From Phycisphaerales bacterium (lineage in GTDB: Bacteria > Planctomycetota > Phycisphaerae > Phycisphaerales > SM1A02): 7,837 nt of DNA. The DNA is taken from positions 1-7,837 of the forward strand of contig JAKVBR010000078.1 of the NCBI GenBank assembly GCA_022447165.1, written 5' to 3'. A program made the position numbers and the translations under genes. The notes below the pieces were generated by a model. It saw only the letters and a program-made list of their open reading frames with translations, searched no databases and was not told the origin of the DNA. This document shows, in pieces, positions 1-5,941 of this stretch. The number at the start of each line of letters is the position of its first letter. Position 1 is the stretch's first letter.

Positions 1-28
1 ATACCCTCTGGATACGCAAATCACTCAT
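1..28 (-). CDS. Possible start of a divergent gene (partial, product unknown)
   Basis: On the minus strand an ATG at 28-26 opens a frame that runs off the window edge and reads MSDLRIQRV. A purine stretch containing GGAG lies just upstream (minus strand), but only 2 bases from the ATG, which is closer than usual. All three plus-strand frames are also open over the first 65-75 bases, so the tail of an upstream plus-strand gene cannot be excluded. Nine residues are too few to identify a family. If the gene is real, positions 29-300 are a divergent intergenic region shared by both promoters. Confidence 0.2.
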
Positions 29-65
29 TTCTCCGCCACCCTCAATTCAAGAGCTCGTTCGCCCA

Positions 66-81
66 ATTGACTGATTGACTG
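66..81. repeat. Tandem direct repeat, 2 x ATTGACTG
   Basis: ATTGACTG occurs at 66-73 and again directly at 74-81. The second copy overlaps the left arm of the adjacent inverted repeat (75-97). The arrangement could be part of a protein-binding site, but short repeats of this size can arise by chance. Confidence 0.6.
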
Positions 82-97
82 CCAGCATGGCAGTTGA
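75..97. repeat. Inverted repeat, possible operator
   Basis: ACTGCCA (78-84) and TGGCAGT (88-94) are perfect reverse complements around a 3-base centre, GCA. As RNA the stem could extend by two wobble pairs and a U-A pair to 75-97. No T-run follows, so it does not look like an intrinsic terminator of an upstream gene. The short centre and symmetry fit a dimeric transcription-factor site. The cognate regulator is unknown. Confidence 0.45.
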
Positions 98-176
98 TGC
101 ACGCTGTTGAGTGTACTTAGCGAAGTTTTTCGGCATGAATTTGCTTAAAACCGCATTTATTGAGCAGAAATAAGGG

Positions 177-212
177 CTAACACTGGCGCAGGGTTTGTAA
201 TACAGTGTGTAG
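177..212. repeat. Inverted repeat with CIRCE-like half sites
   Basis: CTAACACTG (177-185) pairs with CAGTGT-G-TAG (203-212), with a single unpaired G at 209 and a 17-base spacer. The left arm matches 6 of 9 positions of the CIRCE half site TTAGCACTC. The spacer is 17 bases rather than the 9 of CIRCE, so this is not a canonical HrcA operator. It could be a divergent operator or a chance dyad. Confidence 0.35.
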
Positions 213-222
213 TTCCCCTTGT
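194..222 (+). promoter_or_regulatory. Weak candidate heat-shock (sigma-32-like) promoter
   Basis: CCCCTTGT at 215-222 differs at one specified position from the enterobacterial sigma-32 -10 element CCCCATNT. TTTGTA at 194-199 matches 4 of 6 bases of the -35 element CTTGAA, with a 15-base spacer. This would start transcription near 228-230 and put both hairpins at 252-293 in the transcript. The -35 is poor, and I do not know whether this organism has a sigma factor with that specificity. Confidence 0.2.
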
Positions 223-240
223 GGCAATGTGCTGAAGGGG
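215..240. repeat. Inverted repeat CCCCTT/AAGGGG
   Basis: CCCCTT (215-220) and AAGGGG (235-240) are perfect reverse complements separated by 14 bases. Inside the loop GCA (224-226) can pair with TGC (230-232), giving an interrupted longer stem. The left arm overlaps the sigma-32-like -10 candidate, so the dyad may be an operator, a transcript hairpin or coincidence. Confidence 0.4.
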
Positions 241-251
241 TGAAAAGAAGG

Positions 252-281
252 AAAAGACCTAAAGCATAAAAGCGGTCTTTT
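252..281 (+). promoter_or_regulatory. 5' UTR hairpin A (antiterminator-like partner of the SD hairpin)
   Basis: AAAAGACC (252-259) is perfectly complementary to GGTCTTTT (274-281), giving an 8-bp stem with a 14-base loop. Two extra G-C pairs (264-265 with 272-273) could form inside the loop after a 4-base bulge. When this stem forms, the Shine-Dalgarno at 286-290 is free. The TTTT of its 3' arm is only four bases, is followed by AATCAGG and precedes the start codon closely, so it is unlikely to act as an intrinsic terminator. Confidence 0.45.
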
Positions 282-293
282 AATCAGGAGATC
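274..293 (+). promoter_or_regulatory. Putative FourU-type SD-sequestering hairpin (RNA thermometer candidate)
   Basis: GGUCUUUU (274-281) can pair with AGGAGAUC (286-293) across a 4-base loop, AAUC (282-285). That gives eight consecutive pairs: G-C, G-U, U-A, C-G, U-A, U-G, U-G, U-A. The four uridines 278-281 cover AGGA of the Shine-Dalgarno (AGGAG, 286-290), which is the defining arrangement of FourU RNA thermometers, as in Salmonella agsA. The helix has three wobble pairs, so it should be marginally stable and melt easily. It competes with hairpin A for the same strand. The hairpin is seen in the sequence; thermosensing is inferred. Confidence 0.4.
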
Positions 294-300
294 ATGATCG

Positions 301-1977
301 ATGGCAGTGAAAGAAATTTCATTCGATGTAGAAGCACGTAAGAAGATGCTTCAAGGCGTTGAAAAACTTGCAACAGCAGTAAAGTCAACCCTTGGTCCTC
401 GTGGCAGAAACGCAGTGATTGATAAATCATGGGGTGGCCCGACTGTGACTAAAGATGGCGTTACGGTTGCTGAAGAAATCGTGCTTCGCGACAAAGTAGA
501 AAACCAAGGCGCGCAACTTGTCAAAGAAGTTGCTTCAAAAACTTCAGATGATGCAGGTGACGGCACAACAACTGCAACAGTGCTTGCTGAAGCAATTTTT
601 AAGAGCGGCATTCGCCACCTCGCATCTGGTTGCGATGCAAATGCAATGGTTCGCGGTGTTCATAAAGCCGTAAGCGCAGTGACTCAATCCATCTCAGAAA
701 TGTCAACACCAGTTGATGACAACATTGAGGCAGTTGCAACAATCTCTGCAAACAACGATGAAGAAGTTGGCAAGATTATGGCCAACGCATTCAGTAAAGT
801 TGGCAAAGACGGTGTCATTACAGTAGAAGAAGGCAAAGGGTTGGACACAACGATTGATGTTGTTGAAGGTATGCAGTTTGACAGAGGATTCCTCAGTCCA
901 AACTTTGTTACTGATGTTGACAACATGACAACAGTTCTTGAGAAACCGCTTGTCCTCATTTTTGAAGATAAACTAGAAAACGCAAAGCAAATAGTTCCAC
1001 TCCTTGAAAAAGTAATGGAATCAAAAAGACCGCTTCTTATCATTGCTGAAGATGTCACTGGCGAAGCGCTTTCCACGCTCGTGATTAACAAACTCAGAGG
1101 CGTGTTGCAGGTTGCTGCTGTTAAAGCCCCTGGATACGGCGACAGACGTAAAGCAATGCTTGAAGACATCGCTGTACTTACTGGTGGCGAAGCGATCATG
1201 AAGGATCTTGGCATCGACATTGAGAAAATCAGTTTGACGCAACTTGGCCAAGCAAAGAAAATTGAAGTCACAAACAATACGACAACAGTCGTTGAAGGTG
1301 CTGGAACAACTGAAGCCATCCAGCAACGCATTGAACGAATTCGTTCGGACATCTCAAACAGCACTTCAGATTATGACCGTGAAAAGTTGCAAGAGCGTCT
1401 CGCGAAACTTGCAGGCGGCATTGCACAAATTAATGTTGGTGCAGCGTCTGAAGCAGAATTGAAAGAACGCAAGGCACGCGTTGAAGACGCACTTCACGCA
1501 ACTCGTGCAGCAATCGAAGAGGGTGTTGTTCCAGGTGGTGGCGTGAGTTTCATTCGAAGTATGAAATCACTAGCATCAGTGAGAGACACACTCAACGGCG
1601 ACGAAAAAGTCGGCGTCGATGTCATTGAAGATGCACTCACAATTCCACTTCGTACGATTTCAGATAATGCCGGAGCAAAGGGCTCAGTCGTTGTCTCAAA
1701 AGTCGCTGAAATGGAGGGCACTCATGGATTCAATGCACTCACACTTGAGTATGGTGACTTGTTTGAAGATGGAGTGCTCACACCAGCAAAAGTTGACCGC
1801 TGTGCGCTTCAGAATGCAGCATCAGTGTCATGCATGCTCTTATCAACAGATTGCATTGTGACAAGTGTGCCAGAAGATGCGCCCGCTGAAGCACCTCCAG
1901 GTATGGACCCTATGGGCGGCATGGGTGGAATGGGCGGAATGCCAGGCATGGGCGGAATGCCAGGCATGGGCTTCTAA
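301..1977 (+). CDS. groEL: 60-kDa chaperonin GroEL, copy 1 (GGM-tailed, divergent)
   Basis: ATP-driven cytosolic chaperonin subunit of 558 residues, a normal length for the family (E. coli 548). It aligns to E. coli GroEL end to end: equatorial, intermediate and apical domains, then a GGM-rich tail (about 535-558). ATP-binding and catalytic residues D52, D87 (GDGTTT, 86-91), GGG (412-414) and D396 (E. coli D398) are present. The ribose-contact aspartate (E. coli D495) is T494, in GVLTPAKV. In the apical groove E. coli Y203 is N201; the other hydrophobic positions are kept as F197, F202, V232, L235, L257, V261 and I262. The inter-ring residue E461 is K460, while R452 is kept as R451. The start is set by AGGAG at 286-290, 10 bases upstream, a rather long spacing. 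It is the first gene of the cluster. It is clearly a GroEL, but probably a specialised one. Confidence 0.97.
   Translation: MAVKEISFDVEARKKMLQGVEKLATAVKSTLGPRGRNAVIDKSWGGPTVTKDGVTVAEEIVLRDKVENQGAQLVKEVASKTSDDAGDGTTTATVLAEAIFKSGIRHLASGCDANAMVRGVHKAVSAVTQSISEMSTPVDDNIEAVATISANNDEEVGKIMANAFSKVGKDGVITVEEGKGLDTTIDVVEGMQFDRGFLSPNFVTDVDNMTTVLEKPLVLIFEDKLENAKQIVPLLEKVMESKRPLLIIAEDVTGEALSTLVINKLRGVLQVAAVKAPGYGDRRKAMLEDIAVLTGGEAIMKDLGIDIEKISLTQLGQAKKIEVTNNTTTVVEGAGTTEAIQQRIERIRSDISNSTSDYDREKLQERLAKLAGGIAQINVGAASEAELKERKARVEDALHATRAAIEEGVVPGGGVSFIRSMKSLASVRDTLNGDEKVGVDVIEDALTIPLRTISDNAGAKGSVVVSKVAEMEGTHGFNALTLEYGDLFEDGVLTPAKVDRCALQNAASVSCMLLSTDCIVTSVPEDAPAEAPPGMDPMGGMGGMGGMPGMGGMPGMGF
1930..1971 (+). 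repeat. 18-bp tandem repeat encoding the MGGMPG tail of GroEL1
   Basis: The unit ATGGGCGGAATGCCAGGC is present twice without mismatch (1930-1947 and 1948-1965) and a third partial unit, ATGGGC, follows (1966-1971). It encodes MGGMPG-MGGMPG-MG. The perfect identity suggests recent expansion by slippage or pressure to keep the tail. GGM tails of GroEL project into the cavity and affect folding and ATP turnover. Including proline in the unit differs from the plain GGM repeats of E. coli. Confidence 0.85.
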
Positions 1978-2015
1978 TTAAAGAACACTAAGCAATACAC
2001 ATTTGGAGTAAAACA

Positions 2016-2306
2016 ATGGCAGTTAAACCACTTGAAGACAGAATCCTTGTTAAGCCAATCGAAGCGGAAACACAAACCGCTTCGGGCATTTTCCTTCCGG
2101 AGTCAGCAACTGAAAAACCAATGCAAGGCGAAGTCATTGCGACAGGTCCAGGCAAGCTGCTTGAGAACGGCCAACGTGCAGAGCCAGCAGTAAAAACTGG
2201 TGATGTTGTTGTGTATGGGAAATACTCAGGTACAGAAATTGAAATCAAAGGCGAGTCGCATCTCATTGTTAGGGAAAGTGAACTCCTTGGACTTGTTCAA
2301 GCATAA
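2016..2306 (+). CDS. groES: 10-kDa co-chaperonin GroES
   Basis: Lid of the GroEL folding chamber; a heptameric 96-residue protein, typical length. The N-terminal VKPLEDRILVKP beta strand, the mobile loop (about 17-33) with its hydrophobic tripeptide IFL at 25-27 (IVL in E. coli), the GPGK turn (44-47), GDVVVYGKYSGTEI (62-75) and the terminal LIVRESELLGLV (83-94) are all as expected. GGAG at 2005-2008 lies 7 bases before the ATG, an ideal ribosome binding site and the best in the cluster. It sits 38 bp after groEL1 and 19 bp before groEL2. It is the only groES in view, so it presumably serves both GroEL paralogues. Confidence 0.98.
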   Translation: MAVKPLEDRILVKPIEAETQTASGIFLPESATEKPMQGEVIATGPGKLLENGQRAEPAVKTGDVVVYGKYSGTEIEIKGESHLIVRESELLGLVQA

Positions 2307-2325
2307 TTGAAGAGAAGATAAAGTT

Positions 2326-3939
2326 ATGACAGCAAAACAAATGAAATATGACAGCGCTGCACACGAAGAGTTTCGTGATGGCGTAAAGAGGATGGCAAAA
2401 GCAGTTGGCCTTACAATGGGACCTGCAGGTCGAAACGTAGTTGTTCAAAAGTCCTTTGGCGCGCCAAGTGTGACAAAAGACGGCGTTTCAGTTGCAAAAG
2501 AAATTGAACTTCCAGAAGCATTCAAAAACATGGGTGCGAAAATGGTCCATCAAGTCGCTAAGAAAACCGCAGACATTGCAGGTGACGGTACAACTTCAGC
2601 GACAATCCTTGCAAACAGCATTTTTAATACTGGACTGAAGCACATTTCGGTTGGTGCAAACCCTGTGACAGTGCAGCGTGGTATTTCTGCTGCAGCAAGA
2701 GTTGCAACTGAAACAGTCAATTCTTTCGCAACTCCATGTGAGGGCTTTGAGGATCTAAAGAAAATCGCACTCGTATCATCGAATCATGATGATGTTATTG
2801 CTCCAATCATTGCTGAAGCAATTGATAGAGTTGGGAGTGACGGCGTAGTTGAAGTTGAAGAAGGAAATGCATCAGAAACATCACTTGAGTATGTTGAAGG
2901 CATGGCTTTTGATAAAGGATTTTTAAGTCCGTACTTCATGACTGACCCTAAAACAGCAGAATGTGTTCTAGAAGATGTCAGCATTCTTATCTACGAGAAG
3001 AAGATTTCAAATCTTACGGACCTTCTTCCACTCTTAAATAAAACAGCAACCGCAAACAAGCAATTGCTACTCATCGCAGAAGACATCGAGAACGAAGCGC
3101 TTGCAGCGCTCGTTATCAATCGTTTACGTGGAACGCTCAAAGTGTGCGCAGTGAAAGCCCCTGGCTTTGGCGACAGACGAAAAGCGATGCTTGGTGACAT
3201 TGCCGTATTGACTGGTGGAACGTTCTTCAGTGAAGACCTAGGTCGAAATCTTGAAGATGTTGAACTCGAAGAACTTGGCGAAGCGAAGCGAGTTGTTGTC
3301 ACAAAAGATGGCACCACAATTGTTCGCGGTGCTGGTCAATCTGAAGACATCGATGCACGTGCAAATCAAATTACAGCACAAATCGAACGTTCGACAAGTG
3401 ACTACGATAAAGAAAAACTACAAGAACGACTTGCAAAACTTACTGGCGGCGTTGCAGTCATTCAAGTTGGCGGTGTCAGTGAAGTCGAAATGAAAGAACG
3501 CAAAGACCGCGTTGATGACGCACTCGCAGCGACTCGTGCAGCAGCACGAGAGGGTTATGTTGCGGGCGGCGGAGTTGCGTACATTCGTGCAATCGACGCT
3601 ATTCAACAAGCAAGAAAGAAAGCCAAAGGGGACGCAAAGTTGGGCTACGACATTCTTGCTCAAGCACTTGAAACACCTGCTCACCTCATTGCTTCAAATG
3701 GCGGTATCGAAGGCGATGTTGTTGTAGAGAAGATTAAAGAGGGTGAAGGCGGTTTTGGCTTTAACGCTTCGACGCAAACGTACGAAGATCTTGTTCAAGC
3801 AGGAATCATTGACCCAGCCCTTGTGGTTTGCACTGCAATTCAAAATGCATCATCCGTTGCTGGATTGATGTTAACGACGAATGTCATCATTACTGATTTA
3901 GACGACGATGATGACCCAATTGAACAAGCAGTGTTCTAA
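2326..3939 (+). CDS. groEL: 60-kDa chaperonin GroEL, copy 2 (acidic tail, no GGM)
   Basis: Second chaperonin subunit, 537 residues, co-linear with E. coli GroEL and almost identically numbered. ATPase residues D52, D87 (GDGTTS, 86-91), GGG (414-416), D398 and the ribose-contact aspartate (D496, in GIIDPALV) are present. All classical apical substrate/GroES-binding positions are conserved or conservative: F199, Y203, F204, L234, L237, L259, V263, I264. The inter-ring arginine (E. coli R452) is H453, while E461 is kept as E462. The protein ends in DLDDDDDPIEQAVF with no GGM repeats. The ribosome binding site is only a weak purine stretch (AGAGAAG, 2311-2317), so translation may depend on coupling to groES 19 bp upstream. 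The two GroELs differ throughout, so this is an old duplication rather than a recent copy. Confidence 0.97.
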   Translation: MTAKQMKYDSAAHEEFRDGVKRMAKAVGLTMGPAGRNVVVQKSFGAPSVTKDGVSVAKEIELPEAFKNMGAKMVHQVAKKTADIAGDGTTSATILANSIFNTGLKHISVGANPVTVQRGISAAARVATETVNSFATPCEGFEDLKKIALVSSNHDDVIAPIIAEAIDRVGSDGVVEVEEGNASETSLEYVEGMAFDKGFLSPYFMTDPKTAECVLEDVSILIYEKKISNLTDLLPLLNKTATANKQLLLIAEDIENEALAALVINRLRGTLKVCAVKAPGFGDRRKAMLGDIAVLTGGTFFSEDLGRNLEDVELEELGEAKRVVVTKDGTTIVRGAGQSEDIDARANQITAQIERSTSDYDKEKLQERLAKLTGGVAVIQVGGVSEVEMKERKDRVDDALAATRAAAREGYVAGGGVAYIRAIDAIQQARKKAKGDAKLGYDILAQALETPAHLIASNGGIEGDVVVEKIKEGEGGFGFNASTQTYEDLVQAGIIDPALVVCTAIQNASSVAGLMLTTNVIITDLDDDDDPIEQAVF

Positions 3940-3949
3940 GTTGAGATAG

Positions 3950-5116
3950 ATGGCTGTTACGCAGTGCTATTACGAAGTGCTTGGCATTTCTCGGAACGCA
4001 GATGGTTCTGAGGTGAAGCGATCGTATCGCCGACTTGCAATGAAGTATCACCCGGACAGAAATCAGGGTGACGACGAAGCGGAACGCAAGTTCAAAGAGT
4101 GCGCGGAAGCATATGAAGTGCTTTCCGATTCGCAGAAGCGCCAGATTTATGACCAATATGGTCATGATGGTTTGCGAGGAAGAGGTCAAGCAACGCATGA
4201 TTACCACAACATGAATGTTGAAGACATCTTCTCGATGTTCAACGATATTCTTGGCGGTGGCGGTTTTGGTTCTCGCGGCCAATCAAGACAACGACGTGGT
4301 TTTGATTTAGAAACTGATATTGAAATCACGCTTGAAGAAGTACTCACAGGTACAGAAGAAGATGTTGAATTCGATCGTCTTGATGTTTGTGATTGCTGCG
4401 AGGGTAGCGGTGCAAAAGCCGGTTCAACTCCTCAAACGTGTACGATATGTCAAGGTCAAGGCAAAGTTGCACAGCAAGGTCTTGGCGGAATGTTCAGGAT
4501 GGTGACAGGATGTCCAACTTGCCACGGTAAAGGAAGCATCATCACTGATCCGTGCACAGAATGCCATGGTAAAGGACGAACAGCAGTTCATCGAACACTC
4601 CGAATCAAGATTCCACCAGGAATTCATCATGGACAAGCAGTCCGCGTGGCAGGTGAAGGTGAACCGCCAGCACCTGAAGTATCGCCCGATGGTTCAGGAA
4701 CAAGAGGCGATTTACATGTCGTTGTCCGCGTCAAAGAAGAGAAGCAGTTTGAGCGTGATGGGAACAACTTGATTTCAGTCATTCCTGTCGCGTTTACGCA
4801 ACTTGCACTTGGCGCAACCATCGAAGTAGACACCATTGATGTCACACATCAAGTCGAGTTGCCTGCAGGAACCCAAACAAATGAAATCTTTAGTGTTGCT
4901 GGTGCTGGTTTACCAGATTTACGATCGGGCAAACGCGGTGATTTAGTTATCATCGTCAAGTTGATTGTCCCAAAGAAACTTACTGAGGAACAAAGAGCAT
5001 TGCTTGAGTCATACGCTGAGACGGAGCATGTTCCAGTCAATGAGTCCGAAACATCGTTTTGGGATAAAGTGAAGGATGTAGTAACAGGTGGCAAGAAAGG
5101 CCAATCTGAGGATTAA
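3950..5116 (+). CDS. dnaJ: Chaperone DnaJ (class A Hsp40)
   Basis: Co-chaperone that delivers substrates to DnaK and stimulates its ATPase; 388 residues, close to the E. coli 376. It has the J domain (about 5-73) with HPD at 34-36, a G/F linker (about 101-118) that is short, and a zinc-finger domain with all four CxxCxGxG repeats (C147/C150, C164/C167, C188/C191, C202/C205). Two C-terminal substrate-binding domains follow, and a final SFWDKVKDVV helix (369-378) matches the dimerisation end of DnaJ. The J domain opens MAVTQCYYEVLG, slightly unlike the usual K-x-DYY. The gene starts 10 bp after groEL2 with only a weak GAG (3943-3945) as ribosome binding site, and grpE follows after 4 bp. Complete class A DnaJ; the partner dnaK lies outside this window. 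Confidence 0.97.
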   Translation: MAVTQCYYEVLGISRNADGSEVKRSYRRLAMKYHPDRNQGDDEAERKFKECAEAYEVLSDSQKRQIYDQYGHDGLRGRGQATHDYHNMNVEDIFSMFNDILGGGGFGSRGQSRQRRGFDLETDIEITLEEVLTGTEEDVEFDRLDVCDCCEGSGAKAGSTPQTCTICQGQGKVAQQGLGGMFRMVTGCPTCHGKGSIITDPCTECHGKGRTAVHRTLRIKIPPGIHHGQAVRVAGEGEPPAPEVSPDGSGTRGDLHVVVRVKEEKQFERDGNNLISVIPVAFTQLALGATIEVDTIDVTHQVELPAGTQTNEIFSVAGAGLPDLRSGKRGDLVIIVKLIVPKKLTEEQRALLESYAETEHVPVNESETSFWDKVKDVVTGGKKGQSED

Positions 5117-5120
5117 TTGA

Positions 5121-5618
5121 ATGATGACTGAACAAAACGAAGAACAAGTTGAACAAGTAGTTGAAACTGAAGAATCGCTTTCAGAAGTTGACCAGTTAAG
5201 GGCTGAACTTGCTGAGGCAACCGATGCAAAACTGAGAGCACTTGCAGACTTTAAAAACTTCCAGCGAAGAAGCGTCGAAAATGAGATGCGGGCTGAAAAC
5301 GGTGGCATTTCTAAAGTTGTTCGTGCAATCATTCCAGCAATTGAACAAATGAACTTGGCGATTGGGCATGCTCAAGATGATGCGGTCGCTAAGGGCTTTG
5401 AGATGGCTAAGGATGAACTAGTCAAAGGGCTTGCTGACTGTGGCGTCACAACGATTTGTCCTGAGATTGGTGACAAACTTGACCCACTCCTTCATGAAGG
5501 CATGCTTCGCCAAGAAACCGACGAATACGAAGCAGACCACATTGTTCAAGTATTGCAACAGGGCTACCAGCTAGGCGACATTGTCATTTGCCCAGCGAAA
5601 GTAGCGCTGAGCGCATAA
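5121..5618 (+). CDS. grpE: Nucleotide exchange factor GrpE
   Basis: Releases ADP from DnaK. At 165 residues it is shorter than E. coli GrpE (197) because the acidic disordered N-terminus is short (1-22, E-rich). A long coiled-coil helix (about 23-60) contains the signature DFKNFQRRSVENE (43-55). A helical bundle follows, then the beta domain with DPLLHEGM (121-128) and GYQLGDIVICPAKV (148-161), which contacts DnaK. Two ATGs lie in tandem. The first (5121) is preferred because GAGGA at 5108-5112 is 8 bases away; from the second it would be 11. The gene lies 4 bp after dnaJ, so the two are probably translationally coupled. Confidence 0.96.
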   Translation: MMTEQNEEQVEQVVETEESLSEVDQLRAELAEATDAKLRALADFKNFQRRSVENEMRAENGGISKVVRAIIPAIEQMNLAIGHAQDDAVAKGFEMAKDELVKGLADCGVTTICPEIGDKLDPLLHEGMLRQETDEYEADHIVQVLQQGYQLGDIVICPAKVALSA

Positions 5619-5620
5619 AA

Positions 5621-5932
5621 ATGCCAACATACGACTATCAATGCAAAGAGTGCGGACACGCTTTTGAATTGTTCCAGCAGATGTCTGACTCCGTCAAGAA
5701 GAAGTGCCCCGAATGCGGGAAACTTAAGTTGAAGCGGCTCATCGGTTCTGGCGCAGGCGTGATGTTCAAAGGTAGCGGATTCTATGAAACGGACTACCGC
5801 TCTTCCGCTTACAAAAAAGATAAGAAAGAAGCTGAATCAAGCAGTTCTTCAGGCAATTCTACAGAAAGCGCTAAAAAGTCAGATTCCAAAAAGGAATCGA
5901 AAAGCAACACGCCAACTCCAAAGAAAGATTAG
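5621..5932 (+). CDS. FmdB-family zinc-ribbon protein
   Basis: A 103-residue protein beginning MPTYDYQCKECGHAFE, the standard FmdB/CxxC_CxxC_SSSS opening. The zinc ribbon uses C8/C11 and C29/C32; the family motif GSGFYETDYR lies at 51-60. The remainder (about 65-103) is a low-complexity Ser/Lys tail, probably disordered. Members are called putative regulatory proteins after FmdB of Methylophilus; their molecular role is not settled. I chose the ATG at 5621 over a TTG at 5588 in the same frame, because the family starts at MPTYDY and the longer form would overlap grpE. The gene starts 2 bp after the grpE stop with no good ribosome binding site, so coupling is likely. Association with grpE/dnaJ is the best clue to a stress or protein-quality role. 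Confidence 0.93.
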   Translation: MPTYDYQCKECGHAFELFQQMSDSVKKKCPECGKLKLKRLIGSGAGVMFKGSGFYETDYRSSAYKKDKKEAESSSSSGNSTESAKKSDSKKESKSNTPTPKKD

Positions 5933-5941
5933 CATTCTGTT

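Larger units (their letters stand above)
29..300. promoter_or_regulatory. Leader and regulatory region upstream of groEL1
   Basis: About 270 bases without a convincing gene. The region holds a tandem 8-bp direct repeat (66-81), three inverted repeats (75-97, 177-212, 215-240) and a pair of overlapping hairpins next to the Shine-Dalgarno (252-293). I searched by eye for the CIRCE operator of HrcA (TTAGCACTC-N9-GAGTGCTAA) and did not find it. I also see no convincing sigma-70 type -35/-10 pair. The density of dyads is consistent with a regulated heat-shock promoter and 5' UTR, but the transcription start cannot be placed from sequence alone. Confidence 0.7.

Noticed and set aside
75..97. Inverted repeat as a terminator of an upstream gene
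   Set aside because: No T-run follows on either strand, and no upstream gene end is established.
135..173. 12-codon leader peptide ORF (MNLLKTAFIEQK)
   Set aside because: No Shine-Dalgarno precedes it, it is far from groEL1, and it is short enough to occur by chance.
252..281. Hairpin A as an intrinsic terminator
   Set aside because: The stem has only three G-C pairs and a large loop, its T-run is four bases within the stem itself, and it lies directly before the groEL1 ribosome binding site.
684..1364. Long minus-strand open frame (226 codons) opposite groEL1
   Set aside because: It lies entirely antisense to a highly conserved GroEL coding region, has a Ser/Thr-rich composition with no recognisable domain, and is explained by the codon bias of the real gene.
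3890..4282. Minus-strand open frame (130 codons) across the groEL2-dnaJ junction
   Set aside because: It is antisense to the groEL2 end and to the conserved J domain, with no family resemblance and no good ribosome binding site.
5588..5620. TTG start extending the FmdB protein by 11 residues into grpE
   Set aside because: The family begins at MPTYDYQC, matching the ATG at 5621; the extension has no family resemblance and overlaps the end of grpE.
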